DNA from: Paludibacter sp.
GTDB lineage: Bacteria; Bacteroidota; Bacteroidia; Bacteroidales; Paludibacteraceae
Direction of reading: 5' to 3'
Assembly: GCA_028748945.1 (NCBI GenBank)
Contig: JAQTOL010000078.1
Coordinates: 1-10,165 of the forward strand
DNA: 10,165 bases
In this document: piece after piece, positions 1-6,679 of the stretch
Layout of the letters: each line of letters opens with the position of its first letter
Position numbering within the stretch: position 1 is the stretch's first letter
The notes under the pieces: model-generated
The model's input: the letters and a program-made list of their open reading frames with translations, nothing else
Told to the model about the DNA's origin: nothing
Databases searched by the model: none
Program-made: the position numbers and the translations under genes

Positions 1-1053
1 GACTACAATATTCGCATTTTGAGTGGAGCGTTCCCGTTCAGCACGGGCATTTTCAGCATTTTGTTCTGCATGATATGCTTCTTCCAGAGCCTTGGCTTGC
101 TGAACTTTTTCAGAAGCAGTAGCGATTTTTAAAGCTTCAGCTTCTTTCTCGCGACGAATGGCATCCGAATTGGCGATTGAGATCTTTGCTTCATTTTCAC
201 CCGTTATGGCAATGGCATTGGCTTCTGCAGTTTTTATACGTGTATCTCTTGCAGCTTCCGCTTTTCCAATGGCTTCATCTTTAGCTGCAACGGCAATGCT
301 CACTTCACGATCTTTTTGTGTAATTGCTATTTTTACATCACGATCCCGATGGGTTTCGGCAATCTGTGTGTCTTTTTCTCTGTTGGCTAATTCCCTTCCG
401 GTTTCTCCGATTTTTTCCTGTTCGGCTACACTGATTTTGGCTTCGTTAATGGCTTTAGCAGCAGCCTCTTTTCCCAATGCTTCGATATAACCTGATTCAT
501 CGCGAATATCGGTAACGTTAACGTTTATAAGTTTTAAACCAATTTTACGAAGCTCACTATCAACATTCTTGGAAATGTTATCCAGAAATTTATCACGGTC
601 GGAGTTGATTTCCTCAATGGTCATGGTGGCAATAACCAAACGCAGTTGACCAAATAAAATATCTTTGGCTAATTCCTGAATCTGTTCGGATGAAAGTCCC
701 AAAAGTCTTTCGGCAGCCGTATTCATACTATCTGCTTCGGTTGAAATCGCTATTGTAAAACGGCAAGGAACGTCGACACGGATATTCTGACGACTTAATG
801 CATTGGTCAGATTGGCTTCAATGGACAATGGTTTCAAATCCAGAAATGCATAATCCTGAATGACAGGCCAGATAAATGAACCGCCACCATGCACACATTT
901 GGCTGATGTTCCACCAGTTCGACCATAAATAACTAAAATTTTGTCCGATGGACAACGTTTATACCTTGCAACAAGTGCCGAAATGGTTACGAAAATTACA
1001 ATTGCCGCCACGATAATGATAAATATCGGCGACATAAATAATGATGATGACAT
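1..1053 (-). CDS. Flotillin-like SPFH/band 7 membrane protein (3' end outside window)
   Basis: The first 351 codons of a flotillin-type protein; the reading frame is open to the left edge, so the C-terminus is missing (bacterial flotillins are usually around 500 residues). Residues 7-28 form one N-terminal hydrophobic segment, with no cleavage site, followed by RYKR. Residues about 30-190 match an SPFH domain (KILVIYG near 38-44, VHGGGSF at 54-60, DVPCRFT near 94-100). From about 195 to 351 the protein is an Ala/Glu/Lys/Arg-rich coiled coil with a regular 11-residue repeat. The family assembles large membrane-anchored scaffolds associated with membrane microdomains; no enzymatic role is known. 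The ATG at 1051-1053 lies 13 bp after the NfeD-like gene, so the two are almost certainly co-transcribed, like B. subtilis yuaF-floT(yuaG). Family assignment is firm; the FloT versus FloA subtype label is inference, based on the long coiled coil. Confidence 0.93.
   Translation of the reverse strand, partial: MSSSLFMSPIFIIIVAAIVIFVTISALVARYKRCPSDKILVIYGRTGGTSAKCVHGGGSFIWPVIQDYAFLDLKPLSIEANLTNALSRQNIRVDVPCRFTIAISTEADSMNTAAERLLGLSSEQIQELAKDILFGQLRLVIATMTIEEINSDRDKFLDNISKNVDSELRKIGLKLINVNVTDIRDESGYIEALGKEAAAKAINEAKISVAEQEKIGETGRELANREKDTQIAETHRDRDVKIAITQKDREVSIAVAAKDEAIGKAEAARDTRIKTAEANAIAITGENEAKISIANSDAIRREKEAEALKIATASEKVQQAKALEEAYHAEQNAENARAERERSTQNANIVV
211..375 (-). repeat. Hendecad (11-residue) coiled-coil repeats in flotillin
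   Basis: Residues 227-281 of the flotillin show five successive 11-residue units. Asp recurs at 237, 248, 259 and 270 preceded by Arg/Lys, and the pair Ile-Ala recurs at 231-232, 242-243 and 253-254, weakening to Lys-Ala and Thr-Ala in the next two units. This is a protein-level repeat with 33-bp periodicity; the DNA itself is diverged. Confidence 0.75.
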
Positions 1054-1066
1054 AAGCTTTTATGAT

Positions 1067-1633
1067 TTAAATGATTTCTACAATTAATATATCTGAGTTT
1101 TCTATTCTAATAACTTTCACAACAGAACCTGTCGGAATACTTTCATTTTCCGTCATAGCATCGAGTTCATGAAATGAACCTTTGATGCTGATCCTTATCT
1201 TTCCTTTTCCGGTTTTTTTTGCTGGAATCGTAAGATAAACGTCGGCTGTTTTGTTTAAAGTTTCGGAGTATTTAAAGGAATTGTTTTCGGCTAATTTCAT
1301 CATTTGTTTAATGATAAAAAAGAACAGAAGCACAAACAAGATACCTATAACCAATGAAAGTATCAGAAGATAGAAAGGATTTGTGATGTTGCTGTAAAAT
1401 GAAATTCCTGTCCAGCTAAATCCCAACAGAAAATTGATCAGGTTACGCAATGAAAAAAGTTGGAATGGAGTATCGGTTCCACTGGCATCAGCATTCAAAT
1501 CAGCATTCAAACCATCCGATGAATCAGCTCCGATAAATGTCATAACCGTTTGAACAATAAATATAAGGCTCGCAGGAATGGCCACAAACCAAAAGGCTTT
1601 AAGCAAAGGATCTAAATTAGTCAGTAATTCCAT
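1067..1633 (-). CDS. NfeD-like membrane protein upstream of flotillin
   Basis: A 188-residue protein. Membrane segments are visible at about residues 12-35, 64-81 and 87-109, separated by a polar Asn/Asp/Ala/Gly-rich stretch at 37-56. The C-terminal 50 residues (about 139-188: GKIRISIKG, then PTGSVVKVIRIE and DILIVE) have the pattern of the small beta-barrel (OB-fold) domain of NfeD/YuaF-like proteins. There is no serine-protease domain, so it belongs to the short class. Such proteins are habitual partners of flotillins and are thought to act with them in membrane organisation. The next gene in the operon is the flotillin, 13 bp downstream, which supports the assignment. The ATG at 1631-1633 sits about 40 bp from the predicted transcription start. 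The sequence is weakly conserved in this family, so domain naming rests on layout and neighbour rather than on catalytic residues. Confidence 0.82.
   Translation of the reverse strand: MELLTNLDPLLKAFWFVAIPASLIFIVQTVMTFIGADSSDGLNADLNADASGTDTPFQLFSLRNLINFLLGFSWTGISFYSNITNPFYLLILSLVIGILFVLLFFFIIKQMMKLAENNSFKYSETLNKTADVYLTIPAKKTGKGKIRISIKGSFHELDAMTENESIPTGSVVKVIRIENSDILIVEII
1488..1511. repeat. 12-bp perfect tandem duplication inside the NfeD-like gene
   Basis: The unit TCAGCATTCAAA occurs twice back to back (1488-1499 and 1500-1511). It encodes the doubled LNAD-type tract in the polar loop at about residues 41-49. The unit is a multiple of three, so copy changes keep the frame. Confidence 0.85.
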
Positions 1634-1681
1634 TTCAATATTTTTACAGGTTTAAATTTAAACGTTAATAATTAAACGATG

Positions 1682-1711
1682 CAAATCTATTAAAAATTTT
1701 TGATTTAGCAA
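1682..1711 (-). promoter_or_regulatory. Bacteroidota promoter for the nfeD-like/flotillin operon
   Basis: Read on the minus strand, TTG (1711-1709) is followed after 19 bp by TAGATTTG (1689-1682), an exact match to the Bacteroidota pattern TTG-N19-TAnnTTTG. Transcription should start near 1675, leaving about a 40-nt leader before the ATG at 1633. Confidence 0.7.
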
Positions 1712-1737
1712 CATCTTTTGTGAAAGAAAATCAAAAA
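1697..1737 (-). terminator. AT-rich inverted repeat: weak terminator or operator
   Basis: A perfect 10-bp inverted repeat, TTTTTGATTT at 1697-1706 and AAATCAAAAA at 1728-1737, with a 21-nt spacer. Read on the minus strand, the distal arm is followed by five T residues, so it could end the transcript arriving from the propeller gene. It also encloses the -33 element of the next operon and could equally be an operator. The stem is almost all A/T and would be a weak terminator. Confidence 0.3.
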
Positions 1738-1777
1738 GAATACATACAGTTAGTCTGAAACGATGGGAGGGTTGTTT

Positions 1778-3211
1778 TTAAGGTTGGTAGAACTTTAAAA
1801 CTCCACTTAAATCTGTTTCAATAACACTGTTTTCGTGGACATCAATTAATTTATTACCAATAAGTTTTGCTTTGGATGATGCTTTGATGTCCGCTACAAT
1901 TTTATTGTCGTTGTTTATTACAAAAGTTTGATCTTCATTAGCCAGAAATCGTAGATTCCCCAGAGAAAGATAACCGGTATAAACATTCTCCATATCGATA
2001 AGCCTTGAAATTTCCAATCCATTCGTGAGTTCAAGCAATTTATTGTTTAATGTTTTCAGGTAATAAAAACCGGAATCACTTCTCAGGTTCTGAAATGATG
2101 AGTCGGATTTCAGGTATAAGTTCTTACCGGCAAAGGCATAGAACTCTCCAATTGTTTCAATGCCAAATGATTTATCGGCCAGGTTTTCGCCTGTAAGCAT
2201 AGAGTATTTTAAAATTCTGTTTTTCAAAGCAAAAACCATGGTGTCTTTATTCATCTCAGAATCATTAATTTGAGTTTTATTCCCGTTCAATAATGAATAA
2301 AAAATCGGTTTCCCGGTTTGTTTATTGTAAGCAGAGAAAAATGACTTTCCAAAATTTATCGGACGGTTTTCCATAAGGGCGATCCCTTTATTAGTCATAT
2401 AGAGTATACTGTCCTGAATAAATAGAGTGGAATTACTGACATTATTTTTCTCCAGTTTTGTAGTCCATTTTATATTCCCATCCAGATCAAATCGGGAGAT
2501 ATTTTCGCGTGATGCATAATAAATGCCGGAAGAATCACAAACAGCGTTTGAAGTCAGGTTCGTTATGACATCATGCCCGGTTGATGTTATAAGAACACCT
2601 GTCAAAATACCAATCGCAATACCGAGCACATTCGTTACTATTGTTCCGGTATAATCATTTCTTCCTGTTTTTGCTTTAAAATCCCAACCATCTCCGTTTT
2701 TTAAATTGATAAAGTGAAGACCATCCGATACGAGCATTAATACAGAGTCATTTAGCATCATTTCCTCATTCCAGCCATATTCGTGTGAAATTTCCCTGTT
2801 CCAGCGTAATTTCCCGTTTAGCAATTCTATCCCAACAAGCTTGTTGGGATTCCCCTCATTATTTATAGCATAACCTATCCCGATTTTTAGTTGGGGTGCA
2901 ATAAAATGAACAGAATTTTTGGTTCTGGTTTGAATAATTCCGTTTACAGGATTTATAAAAATACTTCCTAAGTCAGATGTTCCCACTATCACATCGTTGG
3001 ATTGCAGGATGGTTGTACCTGTATAACTGATTTGTTTATCCCATTTTATACTATCTGTTTTTAAATCAAATGCAAGAAAGCTTCCTGAGTCGTTCAGCCA
3101 TTTACCATTTTTACTCGTTCCACGAAGTTGTAAAAAGATTGAGTTTGAAATTGTATCTAAATAATACTGTTCAATCCTGTCGGCAAAAACGAATTCATTG
3201 GCCAGAATCAT
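1778..3211 (-). CDS. PQQ-like beta-propeller repeat protein, probably exported; true start unclear
   Basis: A 477-codon frame counted from the first ATG (3209-3211). The sequence contains degenerate propeller blades of the PQQ/Trp type, with a short beta strand, Asp, a Gly/Asp/Asn turn and then Trp: FDLKTDSIKW (48-57), ELLNGKLRW (129-137) and FDLDGNIKW (241-249), plus a weaker one near 293-305. No enzyme motif is visible; proteins of this fold commonly act as scaffolds or binding proteins in the cell envelope. Residues about 188-210 form an unusual Gly-rich hydrophobic insertion. The ATG start would give a protein beginning inside the mature domain: the same frame continues upstream for 43 codons, encoding a signal peptide (see 3212-3340), so the natural protein is probably about 520 residues. 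The gene follows the lipid kinase with about 33 bp between the kinase stop and the upstream frame, suggesting co-transcription. The specific function is unknown. Confidence 0.8.
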   Translation of the reverse strand: MILANEFVFADRIEQYYLDTISNSIFLQLRGTSKNGKWLNDSGSFLAFDLKTDSIKWDKQISYTGTTILQSNDVIVGTSDLGSIFINPVNGIIQTRTKNSVHFIAPQLKIGIGYAINNEGNPNKLVGIELLNGKLRWNREISHEYGWNEEMMLNDSVLMLVSDGLHFINLKNGDGWDFKAKTGRNDYTGTIVTNVLGIAIGILTGVLITSTGHDVITNLTSNAVCDSSGIYYASRENISRFDLDGNIKWTTKLEKNNVSNSTLFIQDSILYMTNKGIALMENRPINFGKSFFSAYNKQTGKPIFYSLLNGNKTQINDSEMNKDTMVFALKNRILKYSMLTGENLADKSFGIETIGEFYAFAGKNLYLKSDSSFQNLRSDSGFYYLKTLNNKLLELTNGLEISRLIDMENVYTGYLSLGNLRFLANEDQTFVINNDNKIVADIKASSKAKLIGNKLIDVHENSVIETDLSGVLKFYQP

Positions 3212-3340
3212 TTCATTTGTTTTATAATTCTTTCCGCTGATATTTTGGTACTGATAAATCAGTAAATCATTTGTTGCCCCAATACAGGTGAGATGAAGGC
3301 CAAGGAAAATAAATAAAATGAATTTTTTCTTAGAGCTTAA
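3212..3340 (-). other. In-frame signal-peptide coding stretch without a start codon
   Basis: Forty-three codons continuous with the propeller gene, bounded upstream by TAA at 3343-3341. The translation begins LSSKKKFILFIF and runs through a hydrophobic core to TCIGA, then TNDLL: a basic n-region, an h-region of about 15 residues and a possible signal peptidase I site after Ala. The Cys is preceded by His-Leu-Thr, a poor lipobox. No ATG, GTG or TTG exists in this frame. The first codon, TTA, is one transition away from TTG, and the two other frames are closed by stops (TAA) immediately upstream of or within the same stretch. Either a start codon was lost, a non-standard start is used, or there is a sequence error. 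Confidence 0.65.
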
Positions 3341-3373
3341 TTAAAAGGAAACGATAAATTGTCTGGATTAATC

Positions 3374-4258
3374 TCAAAACCGTTTCTTCACCAGTACTTT
3401 CAGCCCGTCTTGAATCGTTTTGATTTGTATGGTTGTTCCTTCAGAATAAGGTTCTCCATCATAATGGAAAGGACCGGATTCTTCGCGTGTTAATGTTATG
3501 TCTTTGGCACGAAGTGTAGTCATAAACAAATCTTTGTCTATTGTCTTTGCAAACAACTGCAATGCCAGCGTTGGAATAGCAATGATTGGAAAATTACTCA
3601 TGATGGAAATGTCAATTTTGCCATCCTGAACACTTGCCTGCGGAGCAATATATGCGTTATTTCCCCATTGTGAAGCATTGGCAAAGGTTAGTACAAATGC
3701 TTTCGCCTTTAAATCGATTCCTTCACCTTTCAGAAAGTAATTTTGAGATTTATAATTGAAGTAGCCTGTAATAATTTTTTCGATATAGCTCATGATACCC
3801 CGTTTTTTGCCTTTTGCAAACTCGGTACTTACATAGGCATCAAAACCTGTTCCACAAGTACAAAAGAAAGGGTGATCATTTACAAGCCCATAATCCATGA
3901 ATATACTTTCCGATTGATTTAGTTGTTGAATGGCTCTTTTTACATTCATGGGGATGCCTAAGTGCCTGGCTAAACCGTTGCCTGAACCAATGGGAATGAT
4001 GCCCAAAGAAACATTGGTATGGGTCAGTGAACGGGCGATTTCATTTACCGTTCCGTCACCCCCAACGGCTACAACAAAACGAAAGTTTTTCTCAACAAAT
4101 CCCTTTGCTAATTCTGTTCCATGACCGCGAAATTCGGTAAAAACAATTACTGATTCGAAAACCGTTTGATCCAGTTCCTGAAGAATTAATTTTGGAAGAT
4201 CTTCCTTCTTTCCGGTTCCCGAAAAGGGATTAATTATAAAAGCAATCTTTATTTTCAT
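3374..4258 (-). CDS. Diacylglycerol kinase-family lipid kinase (DgkB/YegS/BmrU type)
   Basis: A 294-residue soluble kinase of the DAGK catalytic family, close to the usual 290-310 residues. It transfers phosphate from ATP to a lipid hydroxyl, typically diacylglycerol to give phosphatidic acid, at the inner face of the cytoplasmic membrane. Motifs run in order: NPFSGTGKK (10-18), the nucleotide-binding GGDGT (66-70) followed by VNE, GSGNGLA (91-97), GFDA (138-141), DGKID (212-216) and the catalytic-region DGE (267-269). Asp68 and Glu269 correspond to residues needed for activity in DgkB. The substrate cannot be read from the sequence; a sphingoid or ceramide substrate is possible, because many Bacteroidota make sphingolipids. 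The ATG at 4256-4258 is preferred because it puts the first beta strand at the N-terminus; a GTG at 4271-4273 would add five residues. It is transcribed with the propeller gene and divergently from RNase R. Confidence 0.9.
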   Translation of the reverse strand: MKIKIAFIINPFSGTGKKEDLPKLILQELDQTVFESVIVFTEFRGHGTELAKGFVEKNFRFVVAVGGDGTVNEIARSLTHTNVSLGIIPIGSGNGLARHLGIPMNVKRAIQQLNQSESIFMDYGLVNDHPFFCTCGTGFDAYVSTEFAKGKKRGIMSYIEKIITGYFNYKSQNYFLKGEGIDLKAKAFVLTFANASQWGNNAYIAPQASVQDGKIDISIMSNFPIIAIPTLALQLFAKTIDKDLFMTTLRAKDITLTREESGPFHYDGEPYSEGTTIQIKTIQDGLKVLVKKRF

Positions 4259-4316
4259 TTTATCGTTAATCACTTATATTGTCTGGTTTGAAATACGAAG
4301 ATACATAATATTTCTT

Positions 4317-4346
4317 CAAATTGAAATAAAATAAATAATTAACAAA
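4317..4346 (-). promoter_or_regulatory. Candidate promoter for the lipid kinase/propeller operon
   Basis: On the minus strand TTTG (4346-4343) is followed after 18 bp by TCAATTTG (4324-4317), which matches TAnnTTTG except for one position. Transcription would start about 50 bp before the ATG at 4258. A weaker -7 alternative, TATCTTCG, lies at 4303-4296 without a well-spaced -33 element. Confidence 0.4.
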
Positions 4347-4372
4347 AAACTATTCATGTCAAAGCTTTGTTG

Positions 4373-4380
4373 TATATTTG
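4373..4380 (+). promoter_or_regulatory. -7 element of the rnr promoter
   Basis: TATATTTG matches the Bacteroidota -7 pattern TAnnTTTG exactly and lies 55 bp upstream of the RNase R ATG. No TTG is present at the expected -33 distance (near 4350), so the promoter is incomplete. That area coincides with the -33 element proposed for the divergent kinase operon. Confidence 0.55.
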
Positions 4381-4434
4381 CATGTTTGTTACTTCCAACT
4401 CCCTGCTCCGAACATTATTCAAATTTAAATTATC

Positions 4435-6573
4435 ATGTCAAAAAAGAAAAGACCTGCCCCAAGTACCCGCATCCGCAAAACAGAATTGGTACGTAATATT
4501 ATCAATATTTTTAATGAGAATCTTGAAAAAACGTTCAATTACAAGCAAGTATCAACCTTGTTAAATATTAAATCCGAATCACAACGGATTTTTATTAATC
4601 AGATACTGTACGAATTATTGGATGAAGATTTTCTGGTGGAAACTTCCCGTGGTATGTTTAAAGTTAATTCAAGAAACGGATACATAACCGGAAAGATTGA
4701 ACGGCATGGAGTAAAGACTTACCTGATACCTGATGATGGTGGCGATTTGGTGTTCATACCGGAACAAAAAACCAATCATGCTTTGCTAAATGATGAGGTA
4801 AAAGTATTTCTGTATGCACACCGAAAAGGGCAACAACCCGAAGGTGAAGTGGTGGAGATTATCAAACGGGCAAAAGATACTTTTGTTGGAATATTGGATG
4901 TGTCTGAAAATTACGCTTTCCTGATTTTGGATAACAGAGTCATGACAAATGACATTTTTATTCCGAAAAACAAATTGAAAGGAGGTAAGACCGGACAAAA
5001 AGCTGTCGTTAAATTGCTTGAGTGGGAACCCAACTTGAAGAATCCGGTTGGAGAAGTAATTGATATATTGGGCGATAAAGGGGATAATACAGCCGAAATG
5101 CATGCAATCCTGGCCGAATTTGGGTTACCGTATAAATATCCGGCCGAAGTGGAAGCTGCTGCTGCAGTTATGGATGCGGGTATTACAGCCCAGGAAGTTG
5201 CCCGGCGGATTGACATGCGGAACGTGACAACATTTACTGTTGATCCGCGCGATGCAAAAGACTTTGATGATGCACTTTCCCTGCGAAAGCTGGAAAATGG
5301 TTTGTGGGAAGTAGGAGTACACATTGCCGACGTGACCCACTACGTTCGTCCGGGAACAATCATTGAAACGGAAGCTGAACAACGTGCCACTTCGGTTTAC
5401 CTGGTTGATAGGACCATTCCTATGTTACCGGAACATTTATCCAATGGGATCTGTTCTCTGAGGCCTAATGAAGACAAGTTGACTTATTCTGTTATTTTTC
5501 AGATGAATGATAATGCTGAAGTAATCAAATATGAAATTGCTAAGACCGTAACCTGCAGCAATCGCCGTTTTGCTTATGAGGAAGCTCAGGCAGTCATTGA
5601 AACAGGTGAAGGCGATTTTAAAGAGGAAATTCTTACACTTGACCGTTTAGCTAAGATTCTTCGAAAAGGTCGTTTCGACAACGGTGCTATTGCTTTCGAC
5701 CGGGTGGAAGTCCGTTTTGAAATTGATGAAAAAGGGAAACCGGTTTCAGTATTTTTCAAAGAACAAAAGGATTCCAATAAAATGATTGAAGAATTTATGT
5801 TGCTGGCTAATAAAACAGTGGCTACGCACATTGGAAAGGTCGGCAAAGGACAAAAAGCAAAAACGTTTGTCTATAGAATTCATGATGTTCCAAATCCTGA
5901 AAAGTTGGCTACATTTTCTGTGTTTATAAAACGATTTGGATATAATTTGAAAACTACCGGTAAACCACAGGCTGTATCAGGTTCTATAAATACTTTATTG
6001 GATGAAGTGCAAGGGAAAAAAGAACAAAACCTGATTGAAACACTGGCTATTCGTTCCATGGCAAAAGCAATTTATTCTACTTCAAACATGGGACATTATG
6101 GGTTGGCATTCGATTATTACACACATTTTACTTCTCCTATTCGTCGTTATCCCGATATGATGGTTCACCGACTATTGGAAAAATATGCCCATGATGGAAA
6201 AAGCGTGAGTGCTGATGAATATGAAGGCTATTGTGAACACAGTTCAGCCATGGAGCAACTGGCTGCCAATGCCGAACGTGCTTCCATCAAATATAAACAG
6301 GTAGAATTTATGTCCGAACGCATCGGGCAGGTGTTCGATGGAGTTATTTCCGGTGTAACGGAATGGGGTATTTATGTAGAACTTGTCGAAAATAAATGCG
6401 AAGGCATGATTCCTATTCGTGATCTTGACGACGATTACTATAGTTTTGATGATAAAAATTATTGTTTAGTCGGCCGTAGATTTCATAAACGTTACCAATT
6501 GGGTGATGAACTGACTGTGAAAGTTGCCCGTACAAATCTGGATAAAAAGCAATTGGATTTTGTTATCGCATAA
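4435..6573 (+). CDS. rnr: Ribonuclease R (3'-5' exoribonuclease, RNB family)
   Basis: A complete 712-residue RNase R, a processive hydrolytic 3'-5' exoribonuclease that degrades structured RNA and takes part in rRNA/tRNA quality control and mRNA decay in the cytoplasm. Domains in order: N-terminal winged-helix region (about 15-75), two cold-shock/OB domains (about 83-145 and 146-212), the RNB catalytic domain (about 255-590) and a C-terminal S1 domain (about 628-712). The metal-binding aspartates are D270, D276, D278 and D279 within TVDPRDAKDFDDAL, with the spacing seen in RNase II/R. The later RNB signature SPIRRYPDMMVHR (567-579) supplies the conserved arginines. The protein ends right after S1 and lacks the long basic tail of E. 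coli RNase R (813 residues). The ATG at 4435 follows an AT-rich leader without Shine-Dalgarno sequence, and a basic MSKKKR start is typical. It stands alone, divergent from the lipid kinase. Confidence 0.97.
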   Translation: MSKKKRPAPSTRIRKTELVRNIINIFNENLEKTFNYKQVSTLLNIKSESQRIFINQILYELLDEDFLVETSRGMFKVNSRNGYITGKIERHGVKTYLIPDDGGDLVFIPEQKTNHALLNDEVKVFLYAHRKGQQPEGEVVEIIKRAKDTFVGILDVSENYAFLILDNRVMTNDIFIPKNKLKGGKTGQKAVVKLLEWEPNLKNPVGEVIDILGDKGDNTAEMHAILAEFGLPYKYPAEVEAAAAVMDAGITAQEVARRIDMRNVTTFTVDPRDAKDFDDALSLRKLENGLWEVGVHIADVTHYVRPGTIIETEAEQRATSVYLVDRTIPMLPEHLSNGICSLRPNEDKLTYSVIFQMNDNAEVIKYEIAKTVTCSNRRFAYEEAQAVIETGEGDFKEEILTLDRLAKILRKGRFDNGAIAFDRVEVRFEIDEKGKPVSVFFKEQKDSNKMIEEFMLLANKTVATHIGKVGKGQKAKTFVYRIHDVPNPEKLATFSVFIKRFGYNLKTTGKPQAVSGSINTLLDEVQGKKEQNLIETLAIRSMAKAIYSTSNMGHYGLAFDYYTHFTSPIRRYPDMMVHRLLEKYAHDGKSVSADEYEGYCEHSSAMEQLAANAERASIKYKQVEFMSERIGQVFDGVISGVTEWGIYVELVENKCEGMIPIRDLDDDYYSFDDKNYCLVGRRFHKRYQLGDELTVKVARTNLDKKQLDFVIA

Positions 6574-6653
6574 AAAGGATGTGTCAATTTTCAATTATAC
6601 CGGACTAACAAACTTTTTTTCAGAAAAATCATTGTTGATTTAAAAATTAGCCC
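6574..6653 (+). other. rnr-tRNA spacer
   Basis: No gene is visible. There is no convincing intrinsic terminator for rnr: a run of seven T residues (6614-6620) is not preceded by a GC-rich hairpin. A 6-bp inverted repeat, AAATCA/TGATTT (6626-6631 and 6636-6641), encloses the -33 element of the tRNA promoter. Confidence 0.5.
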
Positions 6654-6661
6654 TATCTTTG
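6632..6661 (+). promoter_or_regulatory. Promoter of the tRNA-Arg gene
   Basis: TTG at 6632-6634 (t-t-g ending at 6634), 19 bp, then TATCTTTG at 6654-6661: a full match to the Bacteroidota consensus. The predicted start near 6668 is about 12 nt before the mature tRNA 5' end, giving a short 5' leader for RNase P. Confidence 0.75.
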
Positions 6662-6679
6662 CACTCTCAAAAGAAAAAT

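Noticed and set aside
158..490. 110-codon plus-strand frame rich in Ala/Ser
   Set aside because: It is the antisense of the flotillin coiled coil; its composition mirrors Ala/Glu/Lys codons on the other strand, and it has no promoter or protein-like pattern.
3284..3301. Cys in the propeller leader as a lipoprotein modification site
   Set aside because: The residues before it are His-Leu-Thr, lacking the Leu at -3 and small residue at -1 expected of a lipobox; a signal peptidase I site after the following Ala is more likely.
6614..6620. T run after rnr as an intrinsic terminator
   Set aside because: No stable hairpin precedes it; the nearest inverted repeats are short and AT-only.
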